A program made the translations under genes and the position numbers. 64,000 nt of DNA from assembly GCA_964605705.1 (NCBI GenBank), contig CAZSDW010000016.1, positions 3,533 through 67,532 on the forward strand, in the 5' to 3' direction. This document shows, piece by piece, positions 9,343 through 17,739 of this stretch. Origin of the DNA: CAZSDW01 sp964605705 (GTDB lineage: Bacteria > Fidelibacterota > UBA2242). Under the pieces are notes generated by a model. It worked only from the letters and a program-made list of their open reading frames with translations. It had not been told where the DNA came from and did not search any database. The first letter of the stretch is position 1, and each line of letters starts with the position of its first letter.

Positions 9343-11197
9343 AGTCAATCTCAACTTTTCCAATCTGGGTTTTTCTCATATATTTCAACTTCAAATAATG
9401 CATACCCGGCGGGACTTCCTGAGAACTTGTGAGATACGGTTTCCAGTAATCATAATCCCTGCTTTGAATACCAAAATATGACTGCTCAAAGTTTACACTT
9501 TTATACTGTTCGTTATCTGCAGATACGGAAAACTCCACAAACTGATCATATTTCTCGGGAAAATTACAGACTCTCCATCCCATAATCTCACCGGGGACAT
9601 AATAGATAATTTCAGTCTTTTTCTCGACTGCCAGCCGGTGGAAATCTTCTTTGAATGACCGGGTCATATTCGTAACGGGATTCACATCTCCTTTAAAATA
9701 AAACAGAACTCCAAAATTTTTCATATGATCAATCAATGTATAGTGATCAACTTTTATCGTTCCGACAATATTCGAAGGATCGGATTTTCCACTGCAGTTC
9801 CGAGCCGTAATCCGGTAATAATATGCTTTCCCGATTTCCGCAGTTTGATCACTGAAAAGCGGTTCATGGGCAGCCTCCGCATCGGAAACGGCGCTGGCTA
9901 CAATCTTCCACGGACCAGTCAGATTCTCAGAACGTTCCACAATATAATCCACCGCACCAACCGATCCCTGCCAGGAGATATTTGCCACATCTTCAATGGC
10001 TAATAAGGTCGGTGCACCGGGTAATTCAAAATCCGGAATTTTCATCTCACGAATTGCATATGCTTTACGACGATACAATTCAAAAAGACTTTTCTCATCA
10101 TAACTTTCACCGGATTGGAAACCGGGGAAATGATAGGCTTTGTACAATCCGCCACCCATGGGTTCGGAATGCCAGTAAAATCCGCCATCCCGATTATGAA
10201 AACGCAGGCTCCAGATCAAGGCACCGGAGATATTCTGCTCATGGATTATCAGATCCAGCACGCTTTCCATACTCGAAGTACTGATAAATCCAAACTCACC
10301 GATATAATATGGTTTTTTCCCATCAATTAAATCCACTGCCTCCCGGATATGCTGCAACATCAGTTTCGGATTCGGTTCATAATGGTGAGTCGAGCAGATA
10401 TCGATATTTGGATCTTCAAGAATATCCTTGCGAACTCTAAAAAACTGTAATCCGTCATTGAGCAGATGATTCTGATCAATGGATTTGACATAAGCAGCCA
10501 TCTCTGTGATCCAATCAGCAGGCGCTTGCCAGATTTCATTGCCTAATTCCCAGGCTAAAACTGCTTTGTCCTCTTTATAGAGCGTTCCGGTGATCGTATT
10601 TCTGCGATTGAGAACATAAGAAATTGTCTTTTTATAATCTTCTTTAATCTGTGGATCTGTCCAGAATTCGTTTTCTCCTTTTCCACGAAAATCGGCATAC
10701 TGCGGTCGCCCGCCCATCCATTTCCAACTATCCATAAACGGTATAATCAGACGGACTCCTATTTCATTTGCCGATGCCAGAACCTGGTCTAGCGACTGAA
10801 ACGCCGCCTCGTTGAATTCACCGGGTGCCAGAACATGCTTGTGATCGATGATCGTATCATCGTTTCTTTTCACTGTGATCGTATAGGTTCGGGCAACCGT
10901 ACCGCCTATTATTTTCGTGGTTTTCAGGGCATCTTCGATTTCGAATTTATTTGGCAGCCGCCAGGGATTCGTCTCTGTAAATGGCAGATTGTCCTCGATA
11001 CAAAGCAAATTGGGAATATTGACAGAGATAAACCTGAATAATTTCTCTCCGTCGTACAATTGAGCGCCATTTCTGTGAATAAAATGATCAAATCCGGATA
11101 TCCGGCTGGCATTCTCAGTAAATAACAACCACGGAAACAAAACTAAAATAACCGGCACAACCAGCCTATGATTCTTAGAATTTTCCTTCATATTCAT
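9332..11197 (-). CDS. GH5 endo-beta-1,4-mannanase with FN3 module
   Basis: This secreted enzyme of 621 aa has an N-terminal hydrophobic signal segment (residues about 11-27), a GH5 subfamily-7-like catalytic domain and a C-terminal beta-rich region. Catalytic signatures are WELGNE (acid/base about Glu221) and YYIGEFGF (nucleophile about Glu301), with THHYEPN and ALIWSLRFHNRDGG around the active site, which is typical of bacterial mannanases. A fibronectin-type-III module spans about residues 395-490, followed by an unassigned domain of about 120 residues. The start ATG at 11197 overlaps the symporter stop (TAATG), indicating translational coupling. It likely cuts the mannan backbone at the start of the pathway. 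Confidence 0.92.
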   Translation of the reverse strand: MNMKENSKNHRLVVPVILVLFPWLLFTENASRISGFDHFIHRNGAQLYDGEKLFRFISVNIPNLLCIEDNLPFTETNPWRLPNKFEIEDALKTTKIIGGTVARTYTITVKRNDDTIIDHKHVLAPGEFNEAAFQSLDQVLASANEIGVRLIIPFMDSWKWMGGRPQYADFRGKGENEFWTDPQIKEDYKKTISYVLNRRNTITGTLYKEDKAVLAWELGNEIWQAPADWITEMAAYVKSIDQNHLLNDGLQFFRVRKDILEDPNIDICSTHHYEPNPKLMLQHIREAVDLIDGKKPYYIGEFGFISTSSMESVLDLIIHEQNISGALIWSLRFHNRDGGFYWHSEPMGGGLYKAYHFPGFQSGESYDEKSLFELYRRKAYAIREMKIPDFELPGAPTLLAIEDVANISWQGSVGAVDYIVERSENLTGPWKIVASAVSDAEAAHEPLFSDQTAEIGKAYYYRITARNCSGKSDPSNIVGTIKVDHYTLIDHMKNFGVLFYFKGDVNPVTNMTRSFKEDFHRLAVEKKTEIIYYVPGEIMGWRVCNFPEKYDQFVEFSVSADNEQYKSVNFEQSYFGIQSRDYDYWKPYLTSSQEVPPGMHYLKLKYMRKTQIGKVEIDYGN

Positions 11198-13020
11198 TAA
11201 TTATCTTCCAGTTTATCGTACCAGTTTTTTTTCAGCAAAATAGATGTGACCACAATTATTGCCAGACAAATCGATGCAAATTGAAATTTCTTTAATACAA
11301 AAAAGATCGGAATAGTCACGATTGCCGTCTGCCAGACAATCCCGATAACAACATTAACAAAATCCCGTTTCCAGGAGCTGGTATTCCGGAAATCAGGATT
11401 CTCGGCAATGACTTTGTCGTGAATCGGTTTCCAGAATCCCCACGGTCGCACACTTTTATAAAATTTCTTCAACACCTCTTCATCGGTCGGCGGATACATC
11501 AGGGTTCCGATGATCGCTCCAACAATTGAAATAAGCAGAATCAGCGGAAAGTAATAGAGATCAAGGGTATCAAATATCTTCGGGAATATCAATGCCGGAA
11601 CAATTCCACTGACCATGCCCCAGAAATATCCATGCCCGTTGAAACGCCACCAGTACCATTTGAGAACATTGGAAACGATATAACTGCCCCACAAAGCCGA
11701 TACGATCCACTGCAGGATACTGTTTATATCCAGTGCAAATATTCCGAAGATAATACTGATCACAACGACAGTAATCCCCGTAATATAGGTGATTAATGAA
11801 ACCTGCCGGTTCGAGGCTTTGGGCTTGATATATTTCAGGTAAATGTCATTGACGATGTACGCCTGGGCGGCATTCAATGTCCCAGCAAAGGTACCGATAA
11901 ACGCTGCTAATAATCCCGCCAGCATCAAGCCAGTGAAACCAATCGGCACAAACTCATTGATAGCTGAAGGCAAAATCTGTTCAAAATCCAACCGACCGCC
12001 GACAAAGAGATCGAGTTTATCAAAGTAAATAAGCCCCAGAACCGCAAAGCCGGTGATCATGATATAGCGAATTGGATTCAGAATCACCGAAACAAAACCA
12101 CTCATCTTGGCGGCTTCTTTGGGAGATTTGGTCGCCAGGATTTTCTGCATATCGTAATTGGGCGCCGGACCAGCGGCACTGACCAGAATCCCTTTGAACA
12201 GCATCATCATAAAAAAGATCGAAAAGAGCGAATAGCCATCGCTGGCAATTTTATCATTGACTTCATGAATAATATTGGACCAGTCCAAATTCAACCGCAG
12301 ACTAAAGAACGGATTCATCCAGCCATCCGGTACTACCAGTGGGTGGGCTGCCAGTGCATTCATCGCAATAATACCGATCATGATCGATGAAATCGCCATA
12401 ATGACATATTGCATTACGTCCGCCCAGACAATACTCACCATTCCGCCGAGAATTGTGTAAAAAACGCTGAAAGCCGTAAACACTATCCCATAGAGATGCG
12501 GCACATATTGAATTGGGACATCAAACGGGACATACCTGGATACAACTTCCCATGGGATAAAAATTTCCATAAACTTTCCCAGCCCCACAAAACCGTACGC
12601 CAGGAATCCCAGGCAGCTGATTAATGCGAACACGATGACGACTTTGTGGGACAGAGCCGCGCCTGATTCTTTCCCAAACCGGGTTCCAATCCACTCAGCC
12701 CCGGTGGTTACATTTGAGCGACGCAGCCAGGCAGACAGATAAACCATCAAAAATATCTGATTGAATACCGGCCAGAGCCATGGAATCCAGATACATTTCA
12801 ATCCATAGACGAAGGTCAGCGTCACCAGCCACATCGTACCCGATATATCAAACATACCAGAAGCGTTTGACAAACCAAGCATATACCAGGGCAATTTATT
12901 ACCACCCAGCAAATAGGCTTTTTTGTTTGCCTGTGCCTTTTTTTTCAGCACCAGACCAATCACAACCGTGGAAGCCAGATACAAAACAATTATCAATATA
13001 TCAATGATGTTCAGCCGCAT
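11197..13020 (-). CDS. sodium:solute symporter (SSS family), candidate mannobiose/manno-oligosaccharide importer
   Basis: This inner-membrane protein (607 aa) has about 13-14 hydrophobic segments. SSS motifs include YLLGGNKLPWYMLGLSNASG near the N-terminus, GGMVSIVWADVMQYVIM and GLLAAFIGTFAGTLNAAQAY. It is longer and diverged from the vSGLT-like symporter at 3991-5628, so a different substrate is likely. It is first in a tightly packed run (overlaps mannanase by one base) that continues with the epimerase and GH130 phosphorylase, and those cytoplasmic enzymes need imported disaccharide. The start ATG 13020 follows AAGGAGA. Substrate is inference from context only. Confidence 0.93.
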   Translation of the reverse strand: MRLNIIDILIIVLYLASTVVIGLVLKKKAQANKKAYLLGGNKLPWYMLGLSNASGMFDISGTMWLVTLTFVYGLKCIWIPWLWPVFNQIFLMVYLSAWLRRSNVTTGAEWIGTRFGKESGAALSHKVVIVFALISCLGFLAYGFVGLGKFMEIFIPWEVVSRYVPFDVPIQYVPHLYGIVFTAFSVFYTILGGMVSIVWADVMQYVIMAISSIMIGIIAMNALAAHPLVVPDGWMNPFFSLRLNLDWSNIIHEVNDKIASDGYSLFSIFFMMMLFKGILVSAAGPAPNYDMQKILATKSPKEAAKMSGFVSVILNPIRYIMITGFAVLGLIYFDKLDLFVGGRLDFEQILPSAINEFVPIGFTGLMLAGLLAAFIGTFAGTLNAAQAYIVNDIYLKYIKPKASNRQVSLITYITGITVVVISIIFGIFALDINSILQWIVSALWGSYIVSNVLKWYWWRFNGHGYFWGMVSGIVPALIFPKIFDTLDLYYFPLILLISIVGAIIGTLMYPPTDEEVLKKFYKSVRPWGFWKPIHDKVIAENPDFRNTSSWKRDFVNVVIGIVWQTAIVTIPIFFVLKKFQFASICLAIIVVTSILLKKNWYDKLEDN

Positions 13021-13108
13021 CCTAAAATTTCTCCTTAACTATTCAATCACTTAATTTTAAAAATAACAATCTCCGGATCCTGACAATTCTGGAAGAAACA
13101 GATTGCTT

Positions 13109-13120
13109 TTAACCGGTTAA
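13109..13120. promoter_or_regulatory. palindrome upstream of the mannan operon, possible LacI-family operator
   Basis: TTAACCGGTTAA is a perfect 12-bp palindrome with the central CG typical of LacI-family operators. It lies 89 bases upstream of the symporter start at 13020, in the 179-bp gap after the IPT-lipoprotein gene, where a promoter is expected. A LacI-type regulator is encoded at 21099-22121, but its own nearby palindromes have a different core, so linking this site to that protein is speculative. Confidence 0.4.
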
Positions 13121-13199
13121 TATTGTTACTTGGTACAGATTATTCAACTCGCTATTTTACCACTCATCAATTCTCATGTAAGATCCGTCCCGGAATCGT

Positions 13200-14477
13200 T
13201 TATTCTCTACCGTAATAGGGAGCACTTAATTCATTAACATTCACAACCTGAACAATACATCCATCTCCAACAGTAGCACCTACATTGGATAAAATGTACA
13301 GATACTTGTCGGTTCCCCACTCCATTTTATTAATCGGCGACGATATAATGTCATAAAATACACCCATTACTTCTCCACTGACGACTTTCTTCAGAGGTTC
13401 ATGTGGATCACTGGTACCAAGATACAGAACACCGGTTTCCGAAAAAGTAATGTCATTTAATTCGTAATCAACACTATCTCTGACGCTTTCCCAGTTCAGG
13501 ACAAGTTCTTCCGGTCCAGGTGATCCGTCCGGCAAAATTTCATTCCTGTAAACCCCATAAGCACCCGCTTTCCCGGCACGGAGTTTGGCAACAAAATAGA
13601 TGTATCCATTATAAACACGGATAGAGTTGATTGTGTAGTTCTTATAAAAATCATCGTAAAAAACGACACTGTCCGGAATATCATAAACAACTCTGTGAAT
13701 CGCATCGTTGTTACCACCACCGAAATATATATCACCATTGTCGGCAAAATCAAAAGCAACCGGCGTAATCGCATTTGCCAGCGTATCAACACGATTACTC
13801 AGATAAGAACTGCCATCAGCACCGGTGCGCAGAACATAATTATCATTGGCGACATAGGTGATACCACCGCTGGGATTTATCCTGATTTCGGTGGGTTCGA
13901 AAAAACCTTCAGTGTCATACAAAGAAGCCTCCCAGGCAGACCTGATTTCACTGGGATATTCAAATTTGACAATTTTTTGTAAATCAGCGGCTAAGGCTGC
14001 ATACAGATTGTTATCCGAATCAATCGTGATATCGCTGATGACTTCTCCATTGGCAAATATACCAAAATCGGATACAACTGTCGCGATATTCAGATCGTAA
14101 TGCGCAACATTGATTCGATCATGACAGGCAACTTTTAAGGTCAAATCACCGCTATTGCTCGGGCGATAACACTGGATTTCTGTTTCAGTAGCCGATATAA
14201 GTGTCACTTCGACGGAATTAAAAAAGACTCTGACAGAATCTGTATTTGCCTGAAAATTTTCACCAATTATTGTCAATATGGGTGCTGTTTCGGCTTCTGT
14301 TCCATGAGGAAGGACATCGCTAATTGTCACTAATGGAGAACCCTCAGTTTTATCCTGCATATACTCCCAGCCGGTAATGATTTCGTCATCCTGAAAAGGA
14401 GCAAGATCATCGCACGATAACATGGATAAAACAGTAATAAGCAGAATTATATATTTGCTATTCGATATTAATTTCAT
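13200..14477 (-). CDS. IPT/TIG-domain lipoprotein with beta-propeller-like repeats
   Basis: The 425-aa protein starts with a lipoprotein signal (VLSMLSCDD; lipid-bearing Cys at about residue 22). Next is an IPT/TIG immunoglobulin-like domain (about residues 50-130: PILTIIGENFQANTDSVRVF and similar). The rest has recurring blocks such as ISDITIDSDNNLYAAL, FDFADNGDIYFGG and NDITFSETGVLYLG, which suggest an NHL/beta-propeller. It is the last gene of a four-gene cassette after a TonB receptor, a large secreted protein and a PorV-like porin. I infer a surface glycan-binding partner, in the position SusE/SgbP-type proteins hold in Bacteroidetes loci. The start at 14477 has GGAGGAT. Function not proven. 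Confidence 0.85.
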   Translation of the reverse strand: MKLISNSKYIILLITVLSMLSCDDLAPFQDDEIITGWEYMQDKTEGSPLVTISDVLPHGTEAETAPILTIIGENFQANTDSVRVFFNSVEVTLISATETEIQCYRPSNSGDLTLKVACHDRINVAHYDLNIATVVSDFGIFANGEVISDITIDSDNNLYAALAADLQKIVKFEYPSEIRSAWEASLYDTEGFFEPTEIRINPSGGITYVANDNYVLRTGADGSSYLSNRVDTLANAITPVAFDFADNGDIYFGGGNNDAIHRVVYDIPDSVVFYDDFYKNYTINSIRVYNGYIYFVAKLRAGKAGAYGVYRNEILPDGSPGPEELVLNWESVRDSVDYELNDITFSETGVLYLGTSDPHEPLKKVVSGEVMGVFYDIISSPINKMEWGTDKYLYILSNVGATVGDGCIVQVVNVNELSAPYYGRE

Positions 14478-14497
14478 TCTTCTATCCTCCTGAGCAT

Positions 14498-15505
14498 TTA
14501 TATATTAAATCTTAGAGTCATCATCTGAACAGAATCGAAGGAGTCAAATGGGATGAAGGCATAATCAAAACTGAATCCCAGTTTTGATACACCCACACCG
14601 AAAGTGAAATTATATTCCTGCGAATTGCTGATATATCCGGTTCGTAACGACAACATATTCATCAATGTATATTCAATCCCGATTTTCAATTGTTCAGGTC
14701 TCGCGCGATAATGGGATGCATCGATGTTTACAACCAGCGAATGGATATCGCTGAATTTTGTAAAGTCAACCACATCGGCAGAGATTCCCATGGTAAAGAC
14801 CAGGGGCAATTGGAAACCTTCATTTTCGTACTGAACCTCCTGTGAGAAATTCCTGACCGACATACCAAACTGGAGGCTTTCGATATTGGTTTTAAATATT
14901 GTCCCAAAGTCCAGCGCAAAGGGATTACCGCAATAATTGACAATCGTGGTCGAATCCGTGGTTGTATTGGCAGTAATCTTCATATCTCCAAAGTCCTGGA
15001 TCACCTGCTTGAATTGTCCACCAACTGCAAATCTATCAGTCAAGCGTTTTGCATAGGAAATTCCCATTGAATTCGCTGTGGGAACTAACATATCAGTCAG
15101 GATATAGCCCCGTGGATCATTGGCGGAAACTGCAGCTCCCTGGATATCATCACCATAATCAATTCCCCGGTAACTAATTCCGATTGTACCAAATTTTCCA
15201 TCGAAAGGATTAAACGAAAAACTGATATTATTATGAGTTATGCCGGCAATCCAGCTATTCTGACTCAGTGTAATGTCTATAATCTTGTTCATGTTTGCCA
15301 GGCAGGCTGGATTAAAAAATACCGAGCTCGAATTCATATCAATAGCAGTTACCGATTCACCCATCGCCGCCGCTTTGGCGTCAGAGGTCACGCTCATGAA
15401 TTGAAATCCGGATTGACCATATTTGATGTTTTCAGAATGAATTATCGATGTAAAAACAAGAGTAATGGTACAAATCCTGAGCAAAATTTTATATTTGTTA
15501 AACAT
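14498..15505 (-). CDS. PorV/PorQ-family outer-membrane beta-barrel protein
   Basis: The 335-aa protein has a signal peptide and the family opening QSGFQFMSVTSDAKAAAMGESVTAI followed by FFNPACLANM, then alternating amphipathic strands (for example TFGVGVSKLGFSFDYAFIPF) consistent with a FadL-like barrel. PorV proteins in Bacteroidota act with the type IX secretion machinery, shuttling C-terminal-domain cargo; PorQ-like relatives are less well understood. It directly follows (15 bases) the gene for a large secreted protein with a C-terminal sorting-like domain, which is suggestive. The start ATG 15505 follows AGGAG. Whether it serves secretion or substrate passage is not decidable here. Confidence 0.85.
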   Translation of the reverse strand: MFNKYKILLRICTITLVFTSIIHSENIKYGQSGFQFMSVTSDAKAAAMGESVTAIDMNSSSVFFNPACLANMNKIIDITLSQNSWIAGITHNNISFSFNPFDGKFGTIGISYRGIDYGDDIQGAAVSANDPRGYILTDMLVPTANSMGISYAKRLTDRFAVGGQFKQVIQDFGDMKITANTTTDSTTIVNYCGNPFALDFGTIFKTNIESLQFGMSVRNFSQEVQYENEGFQLPLVFTMGISADVVDFTKFSDIHSLVVNIDASHYRARPEQLKIGIEYTLMNMLSLRTGYISNSQEYNFTFGVGVSKLGFSFDYAFIPFDSFDSVQMMTLRFNI

Positions 15506-15520
15506 AATATCTCCTGTTTA

Positions 15521-17719
15521 TTACCTGATTATAATTATTTTTCGATAAGTTGACTTTCCTTCCGGTGTCTCAAAGAGGACAATGTAAACACCACTGACGA
15601 CTGTCATCATTGAGGATGTAACCTGATCCCAGGAATCATCGCCTGCTGTATTCGTATGTTCCTTTTTCCAGATCATATCGCCTCTTTCAGTATAAACCTT
15701 AATGGTACAAATCGGCGGTAAATTGTAGAAAGCGATCTGGTCATAAAGATTCTCCTCTCCGAACTGGTTAGTTCGGTTAGTAATGACATAAGGATTCGGA
15801 ACAACAACGATACTGTCAAGATTATCCATTACCGGGGGTCTTAAGAGTCTGGCGCCTTCAATCGTACCGCACATATTATAAAATATACCGGAATACAGTG
15901 TTTCCCCACCGGTGCCTGTCGCTTTGGAACGGAGATAATAATAGTAATCAAATCCCCGTGTAATTGACAGATCGGAATTGGATATCGTCGAATCGGGAAT
16001 ATCGTAAAATATTCTGGTACCTCCATTTAATTGGGTCTTCTGATCTATATCTGACGCTGAACAATCTAAAATTTTAACGTATTTAGTAAATTCGTTCGCA
16101 ATTGTATTTCTTGAGCGGTATATCTCATATCCGTCAAATCCGGGAAAACTTTCAGCATTCACACTCCATTCCAGTGTAATATTTGCGCCTCCGGAATTGA
16201 CAAAAAATTCTTCAGCCGGCGGCGGAGTCGCTTCGATATCCCAGGCGCCGTCCGCATAAGCGTTGAGCGTCGCGTCAAAGGATTTTTTTACGGAATCCAG
16301 ACAGGTTTCTACCCAGGCTTTTTTATAAGCATTGTGATCGGTAGTTGTACCGCCAACAGGTAATTCCAAGGTTGGATTTAGTCCGGTTGCTCCATAATAT
16401 TGATACCAGTTATAGGCTACTTCCCGATTCTTCTCACGGCTTAAGCCATTGACAATATCTGCCATAACAATATGAATATCATCACCCGGCGCCATAGTAT
16501 ATGGACCAAAACTGAATGCCTGGACTGTACCGCCAATCCAGCCGGGAACGTTTTCCGGCATGGTCAAGCCATTCTGCTCCATAAATTCCAAATGCGAAAT
16601 ACCGGGATGCCCATTGCTCCCACCACTCATCACATCATATTTTGCTGCCATCAGGTTCGCATTATACGGATTTATATCGCGCATAGTACCGTAATCAGAA
16701 TCAAACCACGGGTATTGGGAAGGTTGCCCTGGATCATCACTTTCATCATCTACATCCGCATCGGCATGCAGGACAATCCGGGCGGTGTAGTTAGCGGCTG
16801 CCATACGGCAATAGCGGGGATCGCTGCCATTCTGTTCCGGTTGATGGTCAGGAAGTCCCCACTGTTCATCTTCAGTCAGATCGCTGCCGGAAAATGGTCC
16901 ATAATAACAGTAATATCCCCTTAGATCAGGATGAGTTGCATCCAACGGCTTATTGGAATTAAAATATTGGAAAATATTACTGTTTCCCCAGGTTGATTCC
17001 CAGTGAGCAAAGCCAGACAGATAGTCGGTTCCCGGATTGCCTTCACCGGCAAACGCCAATCGATCAATCAATGTAAAATAGACATCATTAAGGGTAACCG
17101 GATTGGTTTCCCCATTTTCATTAATAATGCCATTGTTGGTAAATACATAATCATGAAAAATGACATCATCTATATCCGGATTACTATATCCGAATACTTC
17201 CCGTTTGATGTTTATTCCAATCTGGGAATTCATCTCATTTAAAACCTTGCGGACCGGGTGCATATCAGAATCGATTTCGTCGTTATCATCGAATCCCTCA
17301 AGGTAGTGATTCGGGGTATTATTGACGTACACTCGCGGTGTTTCAAACTGTCCGTACTGAATCAGAACATTATTAAAAAATTCACTCTCCTGGAAGGCAT
17401 CATAAATAGGTCCTCCCTGGATGACTTTATAAGTATAATTGGTCTGCATTTCAGGATCGTCATAACTGTGCACTCCGATCGCCAGACTTCGGGATTCTCC
17501 ATTACGCATGTTTCTGCCGTATTCCGCGGGCCATAACAGATCCTGATTACAGAGATTAATTCTGCCGGCTTCGCAGGCTACGCCCTGTTCTGAAACCCAT
17601 TCATGCAGTTGCCCGGCATTGACCCAACGCACGTCTCCGGCGGTCTGAGCCAGAACAGCAAAGGATGAAAGCAAGGGAATAATCAGTAATAATAGTGTTT
17701 TAATGTTTATATTCTTCAT
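15521..17719 (-). CDS. large secreted protein with FN3-like region and type-IX-sorting-like C-terminus
   Basis: I chose the ATG at 17719, which gives 732 aa and a clean signal peptide (MKNINIKTLLLLIIPLLSS). The upstream in-frame ATG at 17731 lies only one base from the AGGAG. The body (residues about 25-500) matches no family I recognise; it is rich in Asp, Asn and aromatic residues. An FN3-like segment (about 510-620: ITLEWSVNAESFPGFDGYEI, RGFDYYYYLRSKA) precedes a C-terminal domain of about 85 residues with VVVPNPYVI, TIKVYTERGDMIWKKEH and VVSGVYIVLFETPEGKSTYR, the layout of type IX/FlgD-like sorting domains. It sits between the receptor and the PorV-like gene, so a surface role in glycan capture is plausible. 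Confidence 0.8.
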   Translation of the reverse strand: MKNINIKTLLLLIIPLLSSFAVLAQTAGDVRWVNAGQLHEWVSEQGVACEAGRINLCNQDLLWPAEYGRNMRNGESRSLAIGVHSYDDPEMQTNYTYKVIQGGPIYDAFQESEFFNNVLIQYGQFETPRVYVNNTPNHYLEGFDDNDEIDSDMHPVRKVLNEMNSQIGINIKREVFGYSNPDIDDVIFHDYVFTNNGIINENGETNPVTLNDVYFTLIDRLAFAGEGNPGTDYLSGFAHWESTWGNSNIFQYFNSNKPLDATHPDLRGYYCYYGPFSGSDLTEDEQWGLPDHQPEQNGSDPRYCRMAAANYTARIVLHADADVDDESDDPGQPSQYPWFDSDYGTMRDINPYNANLMAAKYDVMSGGSNGHPGISHLEFMEQNGLTMPENVPGWIGGTVQAFSFGPYTMAPGDDIHIVMADIVNGLSREKNREVAYNWYQYYGATGLNPTLELPVGGTTTDHNAYKKAWVETCLDSVKKSFDATLNAYADGAWDIEATPPPAEEFFVNSGGANITLEWSVNAESFPGFDGYEIYRSRNTIANEFTKYVKILDCSASDIDQKTQLNGGTRIFYDIPDSTISNSDLSITRGFDYYYYLRSKATGTGGETLYSGIFYNMCGTIEGARLLRPPVMDNLDSIVVVPNPYVITNRTNQFGEENLYDQIAFYNLPPICTIKVYTERGDMIWKKEHTNTAGDDSWDQVTSSMMTVVSGVYIVLFETPEGKSTYRKIIIIR

Positions 17720-17739
17720 TATCAAAATCATTCTCCTGT

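Noticed and set aside
15841..16026. 61-codon frame inside the large secreted protein
   Set aside because: Same-strand shadow in another frame of a well-supported gene.
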